A stretch of 64,000 nucleotides of DNA from Trichomonas vaginalis G3 (GCF_026262505.1 NC_067204.1:11550522-11614521); one strand, 5' to 3'. Positions 21,495 to 34,776 are shown, counted from the stretch's first letter. The notes: generated from the sequence alone by a model not told the origin. Translations and numbers: made by a program.

Positions 21495-21819
21495 ATAAAT
21501 AGTCTATTTAAAATATAATTGTTCCACATATGCAAAGACATAAAAGTCGATGGTATAAGTATCAATAGCTTAGATTATAACAGATCTCTATCAAAATTTT
21601 GTCTGAATAATAAATTCAAGTCAATCATAATTATCAAATACACGTTTTTGATCATTTGAATTTATTTGTTGCAATAATTAAGTCATAAATATAAAAAAAA
21701 TATTGTAATTTGCACGTTCATAGATTGCGGCTTGTTCAATTTGTTATATTAAATTATTGGATAAGTACCTGATCTAAGTACATACTTACAAGGTCTACAC
21801 ATTGATATTATGTTTTATA
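21495..21819. other. AT-rich intergenic DNA between duplication and MULE
   Basis: No open frame of note, no RNA gene and no clear repeat. It is the left flank of the MULE insertion. Confidence 0.6.
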
Positions 21820-21828
21820 TACTCAGAG
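21820..21828. repeat. MULE target-site duplication, left
   Basis: TACTCAGAG, identical to 60208-60216. Confidence 0.9.
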
Positions 21829-23899
21829 GGTGTCAAAAATTTTCTCACTGGGTTTTCGTCTATCAATCCCAGCTCATTATATACGCAACCAATCAAAAAT
21901 CTGATATGGGAGTCCAAGGCTAACTTTTTGTTGTCTACCTAATAAAAGAGGAAGCAGCATTAGTGAGAATAATCGCAAATATTCAATTTAAATTATCTTT
22001 TTATTCTTAATTTAAAGTGACAAAAAGAATAAAAAACCTATTCTAAGGCATGTTGTTATGTAAATGAGACTAGACATCATATTTTATGTTATGAAAAAAA
22101 AATATTTAGAATTTTAGAACAAAATAAATAGAAAAAATAGCATAACTTATGGATGTGCGTATATTAAATTTAATAAATTAAGAGAAATTATTTTTGGCGC
22201 CAAAATTATTCGTTAACTCTCAAATTTTTCTGAGTCAATAAGCCGCCAAAAAAGTGTCATTTCTTTATAGGAAAGGAAACCTATTTGACGAACAATCCGG
22301 ACACTAGTGCCTCAGCGAATTTCCCCAAACCCACCAATCCCCTCCCTGCTGTTGTGCACCATCGATGGAAAGTAAGTCATCAATAGTCTCTTTTCCTGAT
22401 TTCAAGCTAACGTTAGATCATTCATGAAAGAAATCATTGCCTTTCATCAGAGACTTTCGTTATAACTGCGCTGCTCTCAAGTTCATCTTGAGAAATTTAC
22501 GTAATAACTGAATTCCCAAAGTTCTTTAGGTGATCCAAAACACTGTAGCTGCTTGAACTTTGGACGAGCCTCGCACCCCAGAGAATAGAAATCCCAATCT
22601 TGCTCATGTTTAGTTGAATTAGTCTGCAGCAGTACAGCTCTGATACCACAAGATCGTGATGTATACAAAGTCACAACGCTATTTGATTCAACAACTAGCT
22701 AGTTTTGACATCAAATTGCAAAATTTGACTTCGTTATGAGCTCTTTGTAGCAAAAATACATTACACTTAAAGACTAGTTGCTAGACTGTAGTAGTTTGTT
22801 CGTATATATCTATTTTTCCCCAACGTATTGCATACTACATTTTACAAGACTTGCAACCTTATAGTAACCTCGTTGGGAATTGTTCAAGCAAAGCGTAGGT
22901 AGTTAAGGTCGAGTAAGAGTTCTTCTTAAATCTTTCACTGAATGAGTAGGTGTTGGAAGAACTGTTCTCTAAAGCGATACAGTTGCGCTACATGTTCGTC
23001 AACTTGTCTAGAAATAAATATATCATTTGTTTTATACGTTTTTTCGTAATAAATCTATTTGTATTTGTTGTATTTGAGTATGAAGATAACAAAAACTACG
23101 GCATAAGACGCAGTACACTGGGCTTCGTTGCCATTTTATTTACCATGTTAAGAATAACTTAACAGACATGCTTTGTTTTCGACGAAGCCATCTAAAATAA
23201 CGTACATCTAAATAAAACTAAAAAACTGTAAAATTTCTTTATTTGATAGTATACTTCAAATTATGCACTATACCTTCTAGAATTCTATAACACTCTTTGC
23301 ATATAATTTTTTTTAAAAAAGTTATATCTCGACAAAAATATGATTTATCAATAGAGTATGTAAAATAAAACTCATTCGCAGTATTAAAAAATCGTAAATC
23401 TTTCCAAAAAAATTTTGAATTACAAATTTTAAAACTTAAAACAACATTTTTTGAAGCGAAAAAACGAAATCTAATTTTTTTGGAAAATTTAGAATAAATA
23501 GAGCTCTTTAACTCGTCGAATACAAATTGTTTTCAAGTTTTTTTCGACCGGAAATTGAACTTTTAGAGTTATACAATAAGATTCACATGAAAAAATACGG
23601 GTTTAACAAAGAAATCACCAATATAAAGGTTTTTTAGTAGAACGAGATTGATAAAAACTATGGTATGATAAAAAGACGATAATTTTTTTGGCGGGATAAT
23701 TGAAGAATATGAATGATTCGAATTACAGACATACTCTAGTCCGAAACTTACTATGGTTCGTGACTTATTTTTGACACAGAATAGCTGTAGACTAAGGCTT
23801 ACTCTAGATCCAGACTTATTATACAATTAAATTTGCTTTTGGAATAAGACTTAATTTTAGTTACAAACTTATCTTAATATCAGACTTATATTTAGAATC

Positions 23900-24300
23900 A
23901 GACTTACTTTAGTCTAGAACTTACATTTAGAATCAGACTTCCATTTCAAGTCAGACTTACTTTCGTCCGAAACTTACATTTCAAGTCAGACTTACTTTCG
24001 TCCGAGACTTACATTTCAAGTCAGACTTACTTTCGTCCGAGACTTACATTTCAAGTCAGACTTACTTTCGTCCGAGACTTACATTTCAAGTCAGACTTAC
24101 TTTCGTCCGAGACTTACATTTCAAGTCAGACTTACTTTCGTCCGAGACTTACATTTCAAGTCAGACTTACTTTCGTCCGAGACTTACATTTCAAGTCAGA
24201 CTTACTTTCGTCCGAGACTTACATTTCAAGTCAGACTTACTTTCGTCCGAGACTTACATTTCAAGTCAGACTTACTTTCGTCCGAGACTTACATTCTAAG
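23900..24300. repeat. 35-bp tandem array, left arm
   Basis: About ten copies of a 35-bp unit containing ACTTACTTTCGTCCGAGACT and ACATTTCAAGTCAG, very uniform in the centre and decaying at both edges (23830-23950 and after 24290). The right arm has the matching array at 33680-34090. Confidence 0.9.
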
Positions 24301-24744
24301 TCATACTTACATTAATATCAAACTTATATTAACCTACGACTTACTTTTATTCCCAGACATCTTGATCCACACTGACATTGAAAACCACTCATACATCTAA
24401 AGCCACTCAAACATCTAGATCCACTACGACATGGAGATCCACTCAAACATAATTTTTGCTCTCTAACTACATTTTTATATGATTTTACAACCTAAATTTT
24501 CTTCTTTACCTAAAGATTATTCGCAATATCTGAATATCATTAATTAATTGAGATATTCAAGTTTTGACAGCGGATTTGGAAAGCAGACTTGATGGAGATT
24601 TTAAATCTGATGTCAAATCTTCGTTTTGTGCATTATTGGAAGAGAAAAAAGGGTGTTAATTGCAAATCTTAAATATAGGTTTTTACGAAAAATGTAATTA
24701 GGGTTAGAATCATAGAAAGATATATCTGTCAGACATTGTTATGT

Positions 24745-25383
24745 GTGATAGATATTATTGCATCTCATAGACACTGTTGCATCTGTCAGACACTGTTAAA
24801 TTTCATAGACACTGTTGCATCTCATAGACACTGTTGCATCTCATAGACACTGTTGCATCTCATAGACACTGTTGCATCTCATAGACACTGTTAAATTTCA
24901 TAGACACTGTTGCATCTCATAGACACTGTTGCATCTCATAGACACTGTTGCATCTCATAGACACTGTTGCATCTGTCAGACACTGTTGCATCTGTCAGAC
25001 ACTGTTGCATCTCATAGACACTGTTGCATCTCATAGACACTGTTGCATCTCATAGACACTGCTGCATCTCATAGACACTGTTGCATCTCATAGACACTGT
25101 TGCATCTGTCAGACACTGTTGCATCTCATAGACACTGATGCATCTCATAGACACTGTTGCATCTCATAGACACTGTTGCATCTCATAGACACTGCTGCAT
25201 CTCATAGACACTGTTGCATCTCATAGACACTGTTGCATCTCATAGACACTGTTGCATCTCATAGACACTGTTGCATCTCATAGACACTGTTGCATCTCAT
25301 AGACACTGTTGCATCTCATAGACACTGTTGCATCTTTCAGACACTATTCCATCGCATTAACACTGTTGCATCAGTCTCTCACT
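24745..25383. repeat. 19-bp tandem array, left arm
   Basis: About 30 copies of GTTGCATCTCATAGACACT with variants carrying CTGTCAG or AAATTTC in place of CTCATAG. It is the counterpart of the much longer right array. Confidence 0.92.
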
Positions 25384-25608
25384 GTTGCATCTTTCATTGA
25401 CTTTTTTATCTCTCAGGAAATATTTTATCTCTATAATATTTTTTATATCTCCCAAACTTTTACATCTTTCTGATTAATTTTTTTATCCTTTTTCATTCTG
25501 TTCTGTATATCGAATCTTTATATAACAAATAATTAAATAGTTTCTCATATTTATTAACTATTTTTATAAACAATAATCATACACATTTTATTCATATAAA
25601 TATTTTTT

Positions 25609-27581
25609 TCACAAACCATTTTTCCTCTTCCTTCTTACAACAAAATCCGGATCTCTTTCCTTGTCTTTATTATCAAAAACTTCTTCGATGATTTTTGAAA
25701 TCATGTCTTTGTTTTGCTGATATTCATCTGATTCTTCCGGAAGATATGCATTACTTAATGCCAAATCTATCACTTCTGGATGTGTTTTTCTTAATGATGA
25801 TATATAATGAATTGCCTGAATTGTATCATAATCGATGTTCATCCCAAGATTAAACATGAAACTTGTTGCCTTGTCAATTGACGGAAGATTTAAAATGCGT
25901 TGAACAAGACTTTTAACTCCTATATCTGGAGTTACTTGTTCTTCATACAAGTAAATTTCGTTCTCAACTTTGGTTGTAAATGTTTTCCGAGCCGAAATTT
26001 TGCATTGTTCATTTTTCCGATCACCCTTTCCTATCGGATTGTCTTCATCATCATAAACTAGAATATTCTTCGAACTATTGAATTCCAATTTTCCAATATG
26101 AAATGCTTTAGGTTTTTCTAAATCGGCCGGTTTTACATCTAAGATGTTATGAATACATGGAATATGAACACCATATAGTTTATAAACATTTTCCATGTTG
26201 CAGTTGCATTTACAATGCTGTTCGACTTTATTTTTAATTGCCGAAATTTTCAATTTTCTATAAAGTTTCATTACATTATCATTTTTTGGATCATCAATTT
26301 GATTAAATCTCGACATTATATGTTCAATCATTGTTTGGAACTTCAAAAGTTTGTTTTTGCTTGAAATCTCCTTCATTTTGGTATTCAAGCTCCCGTGATT
26401 ACCTTCCGCATGATTGCTAGGCATGATTTTGACATCTCTCTTAAATCGTGCGATTTTGGATTTGAATTCCTCTTTGCCAAGATTGATCCATTTTTCCATA
26501 TCAAGAGGATCAACCAATTCATTCTTATTTAAATGATTAACAATTTCGGAGTATGTTTCGTATCTAACATTATACGTTGCTTCATCTTCTGCATATATTA
26601 CTTCTCGAATCAATCCCCTCATGATTACACTATCTTTAATTGTTTTTAAAAAATGATAAGCGCAAAGCCAATGAATTAAATGGCTACTTTTGCAAAAACT
26701 TTCAAGAGAAGAGTGCAAATCGCTTAAAATCGGGACATTTTGAATATCAACATCTGTAGCAGATGAAACTAGTCTTTCATAAAAGATTCTGTAAGCATTT
26801 GAGTTTTCGCTCAGCCCGAAGTAATATCCCAGTGGATAACCTGTGTTATTAATAACACACTGGGGTAATATAAGTATATACGGAGGAAACGAAAACGTGG
26901 CATCCAGTTCGATGGTCTGGATACATTCGTTTTCAATTGCAACCTTAATAAATCAGGTACAAGGTCTGGGATCCAGCATGACCATTGAATTGATTTTGAA
27001 TCGCAAGTTGCAAGATCTTTTAGCTTATCTTCTAAAAGATGGACATAAACTTTGCCGGGTAATTGTTTAAGTAACGAGCGCAAATCATAAATATCCTTAA
27101 TTATTGGTGAATTGAAGTTGGTATAACGTGTCAGTTTTTTGCTTAACTTATTTGAAGGAATTACACATTTTGAAATTTGAACTCTGTTAATAACATCCTC
27201 GATTAAATAAGGTATATCTTTGTTATTCCTTATTATAACAGCTTGACTCATTTTTTTGTTAATAATTATTGTAAAAGCCTTATATCGATTTCCTTCAATA
27301 TATTTTCGATCAAAATCAAGTTCTAGAATTAAACGATCACTAGGATCAGTGTCTTTAAAATAGAAGTCTGTGTATTTGGGAGGATTTTCTTGTTCCTTAA
27401 ATGGAACTATTTTAAGGAAAAAAGGAAGATAATTAAAGAGTTCATGAATCTCACTGAAATTCCATATATCTGAGGCACCAATATTCCAAGTTACTTGGCG
27501 TGATTCTTTGTCATAATTATGCATTACTTCAATGTTTGCAATTTTAAGAACATTATATCCGCGGGGAATTTCATTAATCAT
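25609..27581 (-). pseudogene. MULE transposase, DDE plus SWIM zinc finger, one frameshift
   Basis: Catalyses cut-and-paste movement of the element. A first frame starts at ATG 27581 and runs to 26811; its last meaningful part is near 26960. The remaining domains are read in another frame down to the stop at 25609, so there is one frameshift at about 26945-26960. The catalytic core shows ELDATFSFPP (first Asp, near 26903), PILSDLHSSL (second Asp, near 26720) with WLCAYHFLK behind it, and HAEGNHGSLN (Glu, near 26405). A SWIM zinc finger follows (CKCN...HIPCIH, near 26150-26215). Order and spacing match Mutator-like transposases. The start overlaps the upstream gene by ATGA. Confidence 0.85.
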
Positions 27582-28078
27582 GCGTTTTGATAAATAATAG
27601 CCATTGCAATGCGATTATATACATTGAAAATGAAATCTGCCTGTGAATCAAGAATATATGAAACAAATTGCTCTTTGTCATCGTCAATAAGATCTTTAGA
27701 TACATATTGAAAAAATACAGCCATATTTTTTAATCTAGCTGCGTGCCTTACAACAGACTTCATGAATCCTTTCGATCGAACAATATCATCTGGTTTATAT
27801 GAATTAATGTAAGATATAATTTCCGCAAAATTTTGATATTTTAAATAGCATTCAAATGCGAATGAACTTATACGAATTTTCTTGGATTTAAGTAAATTCA
27901 GTTCAAAACCAGCGATCAATGATTTTTTGACATTGAGGATATTGACATAATATTTTTTTCCGCATTGAACATTATATATAAATTTTTGGTTATCGTCAAA
28001 GTTTGATAGTTTTTCAGTATTTGCACATAAATATTCAAGGATATTGTTTGCATTGAAAGCATATGCTAATTCTATCAT
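27578..28078 (-). CDS. Ankyrin-protein-like ORF, second part
   Basis: 166 residues beginning MIELAYAFNANNILEYLC, overlapping the preceding frame by ATGA (28075-28078) and the transposase frame by ATGA (27578-27581). Helical throughout, with pairs such as FECYLKYQNFAEIISYI and MKSVVRHAARLKNMAVFFQY. This resembles the helical N-terminal region of the many trichomonad ankyrin-repeat proteins, though no canonical ankyrin repeat is clear. Together with the upstream frame it could be one gene split by a frameshift, or two coupled frames. It may be host DNA captured by the MULE. Confidence 0.4.
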   Translation of the reverse strand: MIELAYAFNANNILEYLCANTEKLSNFDDNQKFIYNVQCGKKYYVNILNVKKSLIAGFELNLLKSKKIRISSFAFECYLKYQNFAEIISYINSYKPDDIVRSKGFMKSVVRHAARLKNMAVFFQYVSKDLIDDDKEQFVSYILDSQADFIFNVYNRIAMAIIYQNA

Positions 28079-28548
28079 ACTGATTGTTTCACCAAAATGG
28101 TTGTTCCAATATTGCGACCAAATAGTTTGGATAAAAAAGCGTCAAGATCATCCATTAACAAAGTATCAATTAGAAAATCCTTCAATGTTTGTGGAAAAAC
28201 ATGAATATAGTTATATTCTTCTTCATCACCCATATCCTTGCTATATTCGTCTGCTATTGAAGTTAAGTATTCATTTGGTGTAGGGTAAAATTCTAAATTG
28301 TCCAGTATTTCATTGACCGCCGGTGCGAAATTTAAGTTATGTATTACAAAAAGGGTAATGTAGTTATAAGCATCACATGTACGAATGCGCTTACATTCAG
28401 CCTGAATATCATTAAATTCTGGATCTTCTAAATCGAGGTCTATATTATTCTGAACGAGATATTTTGAATAATTTATTATCTTAAGAATAGTACTATTGAT
28501 TTTATTTAGATCAATAATACATCCATAATCAAAAGGAGCCATGGCCAT
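28075..28548 (-). CDS. Ankyrin-protein-like ORF, first part
   Basis: 157 residues from ATG 28548 (MAMAPFDYGCIIDLNKINST). The frame is open a little further upstream but without another ATG. Helical, acidic middle (LDLEDPEFNDIQAE, DEYSKDMGDEEEYNYIHVF). The layout suggests the N-terminal helical domain found before ankyrin repeats in trichomonad proteins. It lies at the inner edge of the right arm, about 180 bp from the 19-bp array. No catalytic motif. Its role in the element is unknown. Confidence 0.4.
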   Translation of the reverse strand: MAMAPFDYGCIIDLNKINSTILKIINYSKYLVQNNIDLDLEDPEFNDIQAECKRIRTCDAYNYITLFVIHNLNFAPAVNEILDNLEFYPTPNEYLTSIADEYSKDMGDEEEYNYIHVFPQTLKDFLIDTLLMDDLDAFLSKLFGRNIGTTILVKQSV

Positions 28549-28734
28549 TAAACGGAATGTCAATTTTAAAAGTAAACGAATTTTAGGATTAAACAAAGAA
28601 GAAATTTAAAATTTAAGTAAGGGAAATAATTTTTATAAAATAAATTTAATAATGAAAACAAAAAACAGAAAAATATTTAAAATTAGAAATAGATTAAGAT
28701 AATGTAATAGTGTCCTAGAGATAAAACAGTGTAT

Positions 28735-31700
28735 GACAGATGCAACAGTGTCTGACAGATGCAACAGTGTCTATGAGATGCAACAGTGTCTATGAAATTT
28801 AACAGTGTCTATGAGATGCAACAGTGTCTGACAGATGCAACAGTGTCTATGAGATGCAACAGTGTCTGAAAGATGCAACAGTGTCTGAAAGATGCAACAG
28901 TGTCTATGAGATGCAACAGTGTCTATGAAATTTAACAGTGTCTATGAGATGCAACAGTGTCTGACAGATGCAACAGTGTCTATGAGATGCAACAGTGTCT
29001 ATGAAATTTAACAGTGTCTGAAAGATGCAACAGTGTCTCTGAAATTTAACAGTGTCTGAAAGATGCAACAGTGTCTATGAGATGCAACAGTGTCTATGAA
29101 ATTTAACAGTGTCTATGAGATGCAACAGTGTCTGACAGATGCAACAGTGTCTATGAGATGCAACAGTGTCTGACAGATGCAACAGTGTCTATGAAATTTA
29201 ACAGTGTTTGAAAGATGCAACAGTGTCTATGAGATGCAACAGTGTCTATGAAATTTAACAGTGTCTATGAGATGCAACAGTGTCTATGAGATGCATCAGT
29301 GTCTATGAAATTTAACAGTGTTTGAAAGATGCAACAGTGTCTATGAGATGCAACAGTGTCTGACAGATGCAACAGTGTCTATGAAATTTAACAGTGTCTA
29401 TGAGATGCATCAGTGTCTATGAGATGCAACAGTGTCTATGAGATGCAACAGTGTCTATGAGATGCAACAGTGTCTATGAGATGCAACAGTGTCTATGAGA
29501 TGCAACAGTGTCTATGAGATGCAACAGTGTCTATGAGATGCAACAGTGTCTATGAGATGCAACAGTGTTTGAAAGATGCAACAGTGTCTATGAGATGCAA
29601 CAGTGTCTGACAGATGCAACAGTGTCTATGAGATGCAACAGTGTCTATGAGATGCAACAGTGTCTGAAAGATGCAACAGTGTCTGAAAGATGCAACAGTG
29701 TCTATGAGATGCAACAGTGTCTATGAGATGCAACAGTGTCTATGAGATGCAACAGTGTCTATGAGATGCAACAGTGTCTATGAAATTTAACAGTGTCTAT
29801 GAGATGCATCAGTGTCTATGAGATGCAACAGTGTCTATGAAATTTAACAGTGACTGAAAGATGCAACAGTGTCTATGAGATGCAACAGTGTCTATGAGAT
29901 GCAACAGTGTCTATGAGATGCAACAGTGTCTATGAGATGCAACAGTGTCTATGAGATGCATCAGTGTCTATGAAATTTAACAGTGTCTTGAGATGCAACA
30001 GGGTCTATGAGATGCAACAGTGTCTGACAGATGCAACAGTGTGTATGAGATGCAACAGTGTCTATGAGATGCAACAGTGTCTATGAGATGCAACAGTGTC
30101 TATGAGATGCAACAGTGTCTATGAGATGCAACAGTGTCTATGAGATGCAACAGTGTCTATGAGATGCAACAGTGTCTATGAGATGCAACAGTGTCTATGA
30201 GATGCAACAGTGTCTATGAGATGCAACAGTGTCTATGAGATGCATCAGTGTCTATGAAATTTAACAGTGTTTGAAAGATGCAACAGGGTCTATGAGATGC
30301 AACAGTGTCTGACAGATGCAACAGTGTGTATGAGATGCAACAGTGTCTATGAGATGCAACAGTGTCTATGAGATGCAACAGTGTCTATGAAATGCAACAG
30401 TGTCTTGAAGATGCAACAGTGTCTATGAGATGCAACAGTGTCTATGAGATGCAACAGTGTCTATGAGATGCAACAGTGTCTATGAGATGCAACAGTGTCT
30501 ATGAATTCAACAGTGTCTGACAGATGCAACAGTGTCTATGAGATGCAACAGTGTCTATGAGATGCAACAGTGTCTATGAGATGCAACAGTGTCTATGAAT
30601 TTAACAGTGTCTGAAGATGCAACAGTGTCTATGAGATGCAACAGTGTCTATGAGATGCAACAGTGTCTATGAGATGCAACAGTGTCTATGAGATGCAACA
30701 GTGTCTCTGAAATTCAACAGTGTCTATGAGATGCAACAGTGTCTATGAGATGCAACAGTGTCTATGAGATGCAACAGTGTCTATGAGATGCAACAGTGTC
30801 TATGAGATGCAACAGTGTCTATGAGATGCAACAGTGTCTATGAGATGCAACAGTGTCTATGAGATGCAACAGTGTCTATGAGATGCAACAGTGTCTATGA
30901 AATTTAACAGTGTCTGAAAGATGCAACAGTGTCTATGAGATGCAACAGTGTCTATGAAATTTAACATTGTCTATGAGATGCAACAGTGTCTATGAGATGC
31001 ATCAGTGTCTATGAAATTTAACAGTGTTTGAAAGATGCAACAGGGTCTATGAGATGCAACAGTGTCTGACAGATGCAACAGTGTGTATGAGATGCAACAG
31101 TGTCTATGAGATGCAACAGTGTCTATGAGATGCAACAGTGTCTATGAAATTTAACAGTGTTTGGAAGATGCAACAGTGTCTATGAGATGCAACAGTGTCT
31201 ATGAGATGCAACAGTGTCTATGAGATGCAACAGTGTCTATGAGATGCAACAGTGTCTATGAGATGCAACAGTGTCTATGAGATGCAACAGTGTCTATGAG
31301 ATGCAACAGTGTCTATGAGATGCATCAGTGTCTATGAGATGCAACAGTGTCTATGAGATGCAACAGTGTCTCTGAAATTTAACAGTGTCTATGAGATGCA
31401 ACAGTGTCTATGAGATGCAACAGTGTCTATGAGATGCAACAGTGTCTATGAGATGCAACAGTGTTTGAAAGATGCAACAGTGTCTATGAGATGCAACAGT
31501 GTCTATGAAATGCAACAGTGTCTTGAAGATGCAACAGTGTCTATGAATGCAACAGTGTCTATGAGATGCAACAGTGTCTATGAGATGCAACAGTGTCTAT
31601 GAGATGCAACAGTGTCTATGAGATGCAACAGTGTCTATGAGATGCAACAGTGTCTATGAGATGCAACAGTGTCTATGAGATGCAACAGTGTCTATGAGAT

Positions 31701-33235
31701 GCAACAGTGTCTATGAAATGCAACAGTGTCTGAAGATGCAACAGTGTCTATGAGATGCAACAGTGTCTATGAGATGCAACAGTGTCTATGAGATGCAACA
31801 GTGTCTATGAGATGCAACAGTGTCTATGAAATGCAACAGTGTCTGAAGATGCAACAGTGTCTATGAGATGCAACAGTGTCTATGAGATGCAACAGTGTCT
31901 ATGAGATGCAACAGTGTCTTGAAGATGCAACAGTGTCTATGAGATGCAACAGTGTCTATGAGATGCAACAGTGTCTATGAGATGCAACAGTGTCTATGAG
32001 ATGCAACAGTGTCTATGAGATGCAACAGTGTCTATGAATGCAACAGTGTCTATGAGATGCAACAGTGTCTATGAATGCAACAGTGTCTGAAGATGCAACA
32101 GTGTCTATGAGATGCAACAGTGTCTATGAGATGCAACAGTGTCTATGAATGCAACAGTGTCTGAAGATGCAACAGTGTCTATGAGATGCAACAGTGTCTA
32201 TGAGATGCAACAGTGTCTATGAGATGCAACAGTGTCTATGAGATGCAACAGTGTCTATGAGATGCAACAGTGTCTATGAGATGCATCAGTGTCTATGAGA
32301 TGCAACAGTGTCTATGAGATGCAACAGTGTCTATGAAATGCAACAGTGTCTGAGATGCAACAGTGTCTATGAGATGCAACAGTGTCTATGAAATTTAACA
32401 GTGTCTATGAGATGCATCAGTGTCTATGAGATGCAACAGTGTCTATGAGATGCAACAGTGTCTATGAATGCAACAGTGTCTGAGATGCAACAGTGTCTGA
32501 CAGATGCAACAGTGTCTATGAAATTTAACAGTGTCTATGAGATGCATCAGTGTCTATGAAATTTAACAGTGTCTGACAGATGCAACAGTGTCTATGAGAT
32601 GCAACAGTGTCTATGAGATGCAACAGTGTCTATGAGATGCAACAGTGTCTATGAGATGCAACAGTGTCTATGAGATGCAACAGTGTCTATGAGATGCAAC
32701 AGTGTCTATGAGATGCAACAGTGTCTATGAGATGCAACAGTGTCTATGAAATTTAACAGTGTCTATGAGATGCAACAGTGTCTATGAGATGCAACAGTGT
32801 CTATGAGATGCAACAGTGTCTGACAGATGCAACAGTGTGTATGAGATGCAACAGTGTCTATGAGATGCAACAGTGTCTATGAGATGCAACAGTGTCTATG
32901 AAATTTAACAGTGTCTATGAGATGCAACAGTGTTTGAAAGATGCAACAATGTCTATGAGATGCAACAGTGTCTGACAGATGCAACAGTGTGTATGAGATG
33001 CAACAGTGTCTATGAAATTTAACAGTGTCTATGAGATGCAACAGTGTCTATGAAATTTAACAGTGTTTGAAAGATGCAACAGTGTCTATGAGATGCAACA
33101 GTGTCTGACAGATGCAACAGTGTGTATGAGATGCAACAGTGTCTATGAGATGCAACAGTGTCTATGAGATGCAACAGTGTCTATGAAATTTAACAGTGTC
33201 TGACAGATGCAACAGTGTCTATGAGATGCAATAAT
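28735..33235. repeat. 4.5-kb 19-bp tandem array, right arm
   Basis: Roughly 230 copies of a 19-bp unit (TGCAACAGTGTCTATGAGA) with interspersed variant units: ATCTGACAG-type, AAATTTAACAG-type, and shortened 16-18-bp forms such as TCTATGAATGCAACAG. It is about seven times longer than the left-arm counterpart. Variant units recur in similar orders (for example a GGGTCTATGAG block near 30000, 30290 and 31045), pointing to segmental duplication within the array. Not coding: the only long frame (31408-31590) is a by-product of the repeat. Confidence 0.93.
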
Positions 33236-34709
33236 ATCTATCACACATAACAATGTCTGACAGATATATCTTTCTATGATTCTAACCCTAATTACATTTT
33301 TCGTAAAAACCTATATTTAAGATTTGCAATTAACACCCTTTTTTCTCTTCCAATAATGCACAAAACGAAGATTTGACATCAGATTTAAAATCTCCATCAA
33401 GTCTGCTTTCCAAATCCACTGTCAAAACTTGAATATCTCAATTAATTAATGATATTCAGATATTGCGAATAATCTTTAGGTAAAGAAGAAAATTTAGGTT
33501 GTAAAATCATATAAAAATGTAGTTAGAGAGCAAAAATTATGTTTGAGTGGATCTCCATGTCGTAGTGGATCTAGATGTTTGAGTGGCTTTAGATGTATGA
33601 GTGGTTTTCAATGTCAGTGTGGATCAAGATGTCTGGGAATAAAAGTAAGTCGTAGGTTAATATAAGTTTGATATTAATGTAAGTATGACTTAAAATGTAA
33701 GTCTCGGACGAAAGTAAGTCTGACTTGAAATGTAAGTCTCGGACGAAAGTAAGTCTGACTTGAAATGGAAGTCTCGGACGAAAGTAAGTCTGACTTGAAA
33801 TGTAAGTCTTGGACGAAAGTAAGTCTGACTTGAAATGGAAGTCTCGGACGAAAGTAAGTCTGACTTGAAATGTAAGTCTTGGACGAAAGTAAGTCTGACT
33901 TGAAATGTAAGTTTCGGACGAAAGTAAGTCTGACTTGAAATGTAAGTCTCGGACGAAAGTAAGTCTGACTTGAAATGTAAGTCTTGGACGAAAGTAAGTC
34001 TGACTTGAAATGTAAGTTTCGGACGAAAGTAAGTCTGACTTGAAATGGAAGTCTGATTCTAAATGTAAGTTCTAGACTAAAGTAAGTCTGATTCTAAATA
34101 TAAGTCTGATATTAAGATAAGTTTGTAACTAAAATTAAGTCTTATTCCAAAAGCAAATTTAATTGTATAATAAGTCTGATCTAGAGTAAGCCTTAGTCTA
34201 CAGCTATTCTGTGTCAAAAATAAGTCACGAACCATAGTAAGTTTCGGACTAGAGTATGTCTGTAATTTGAATCATTCATATTCTTCAATTATCCCGCCAA
34301 AAAAATTATCGTCTTTTATCATACCATAGTTTTTATCAATCTCGTTCTACTAAAAACCTTTATATTGGTGATTTCTTTGTTAAACCCGTATTTTTTCATG
34401 TGAATCTTATTGTATAAACTCTAAAAGTTCAATTTCCGGTCGAAAAAAACTTGAAAACAATTTGTATTCGACGAGTTAAAGAGCTCTATTTATTCTAAAT
34501 TTTCCAAAAAAAATTAGATTTCGTTTTTTCGCTTCAAAAAATGTTGTTTTAAGTTTTAAAATTTGTAATTCAAAATTTTTTTGGAAAGATTTACGATTTT
34601 TTAATACTGCGAATGAGTTTTATTTTACATACTCTATTGATAAATCATATTTTTGTCGAGATATAACTTTTTTTTAAAAAAAATTATATGCAAAGAGTGT
34701 TATAGAATT
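33236..34709. repeat. Right MULE arm, inner segment
   Basis: Mirror of 23283-24744. It includes the 35-bp array at about 33680-34090 (about ten copies) and ends where element 2 was inserted, at the GAATT repeat (34705-34709). No gene. Confidence 0.85.
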
Positions 34710-34776
34710 AAAAAAAAAAAGGTAGTGGGGCTTCCAGGCACTTCGTGCCCTCTAGCCCCGAAGATGTTTAGTATAA
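34710..34776. repeat. Left terminal inverted repeat of element 2
   Basis: Poly-A run then GGTAGTGGGG and an internal hairpin (GGCAC-TTC-GTGCC). The inverse copy is 58688-58753. Confidence 0.88.

Larger units (their letters stand above)
21829..25383. repeat. Left inverted arm of the MULE
   Basis: Mirror of the right arm (split by element 2). From the outside in: about 2 kb of unique AT-rich sequence, diverged 35-bp-type repeats, a homogeneous 35-bp array (about 23950-24300), a unique 440-bp spacer, and a short 19-bp array (about 24745-25340). Short open frames occur (for example 22483-22674 on the minus strand) but codon use gives no support for a gene. It holds an exact 12-mer GCTCTGATACCA at 22637-22648, discussed in the findings. 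Confidence 0.85.

Noticed and set aside
22483-22674. 63-residue minus-strand frame in the left MULE arm
   Set aside because: No ATG-led coding signal on this strand, and the same DNA is non-coding arm sequence; kept only as part of the primer-site observation.
31408-31590. 60-residue open frame in the 19-bp array
   Set aside because: Product of the repeat period (His/Cys repeats) with no gene signal.
23900-34090. CRISPR-like look of the regular arrays
   Set aside because: Units are contiguous without unique spacers, vary gradually, and lie in transposon arms of a eukaryotic genome.
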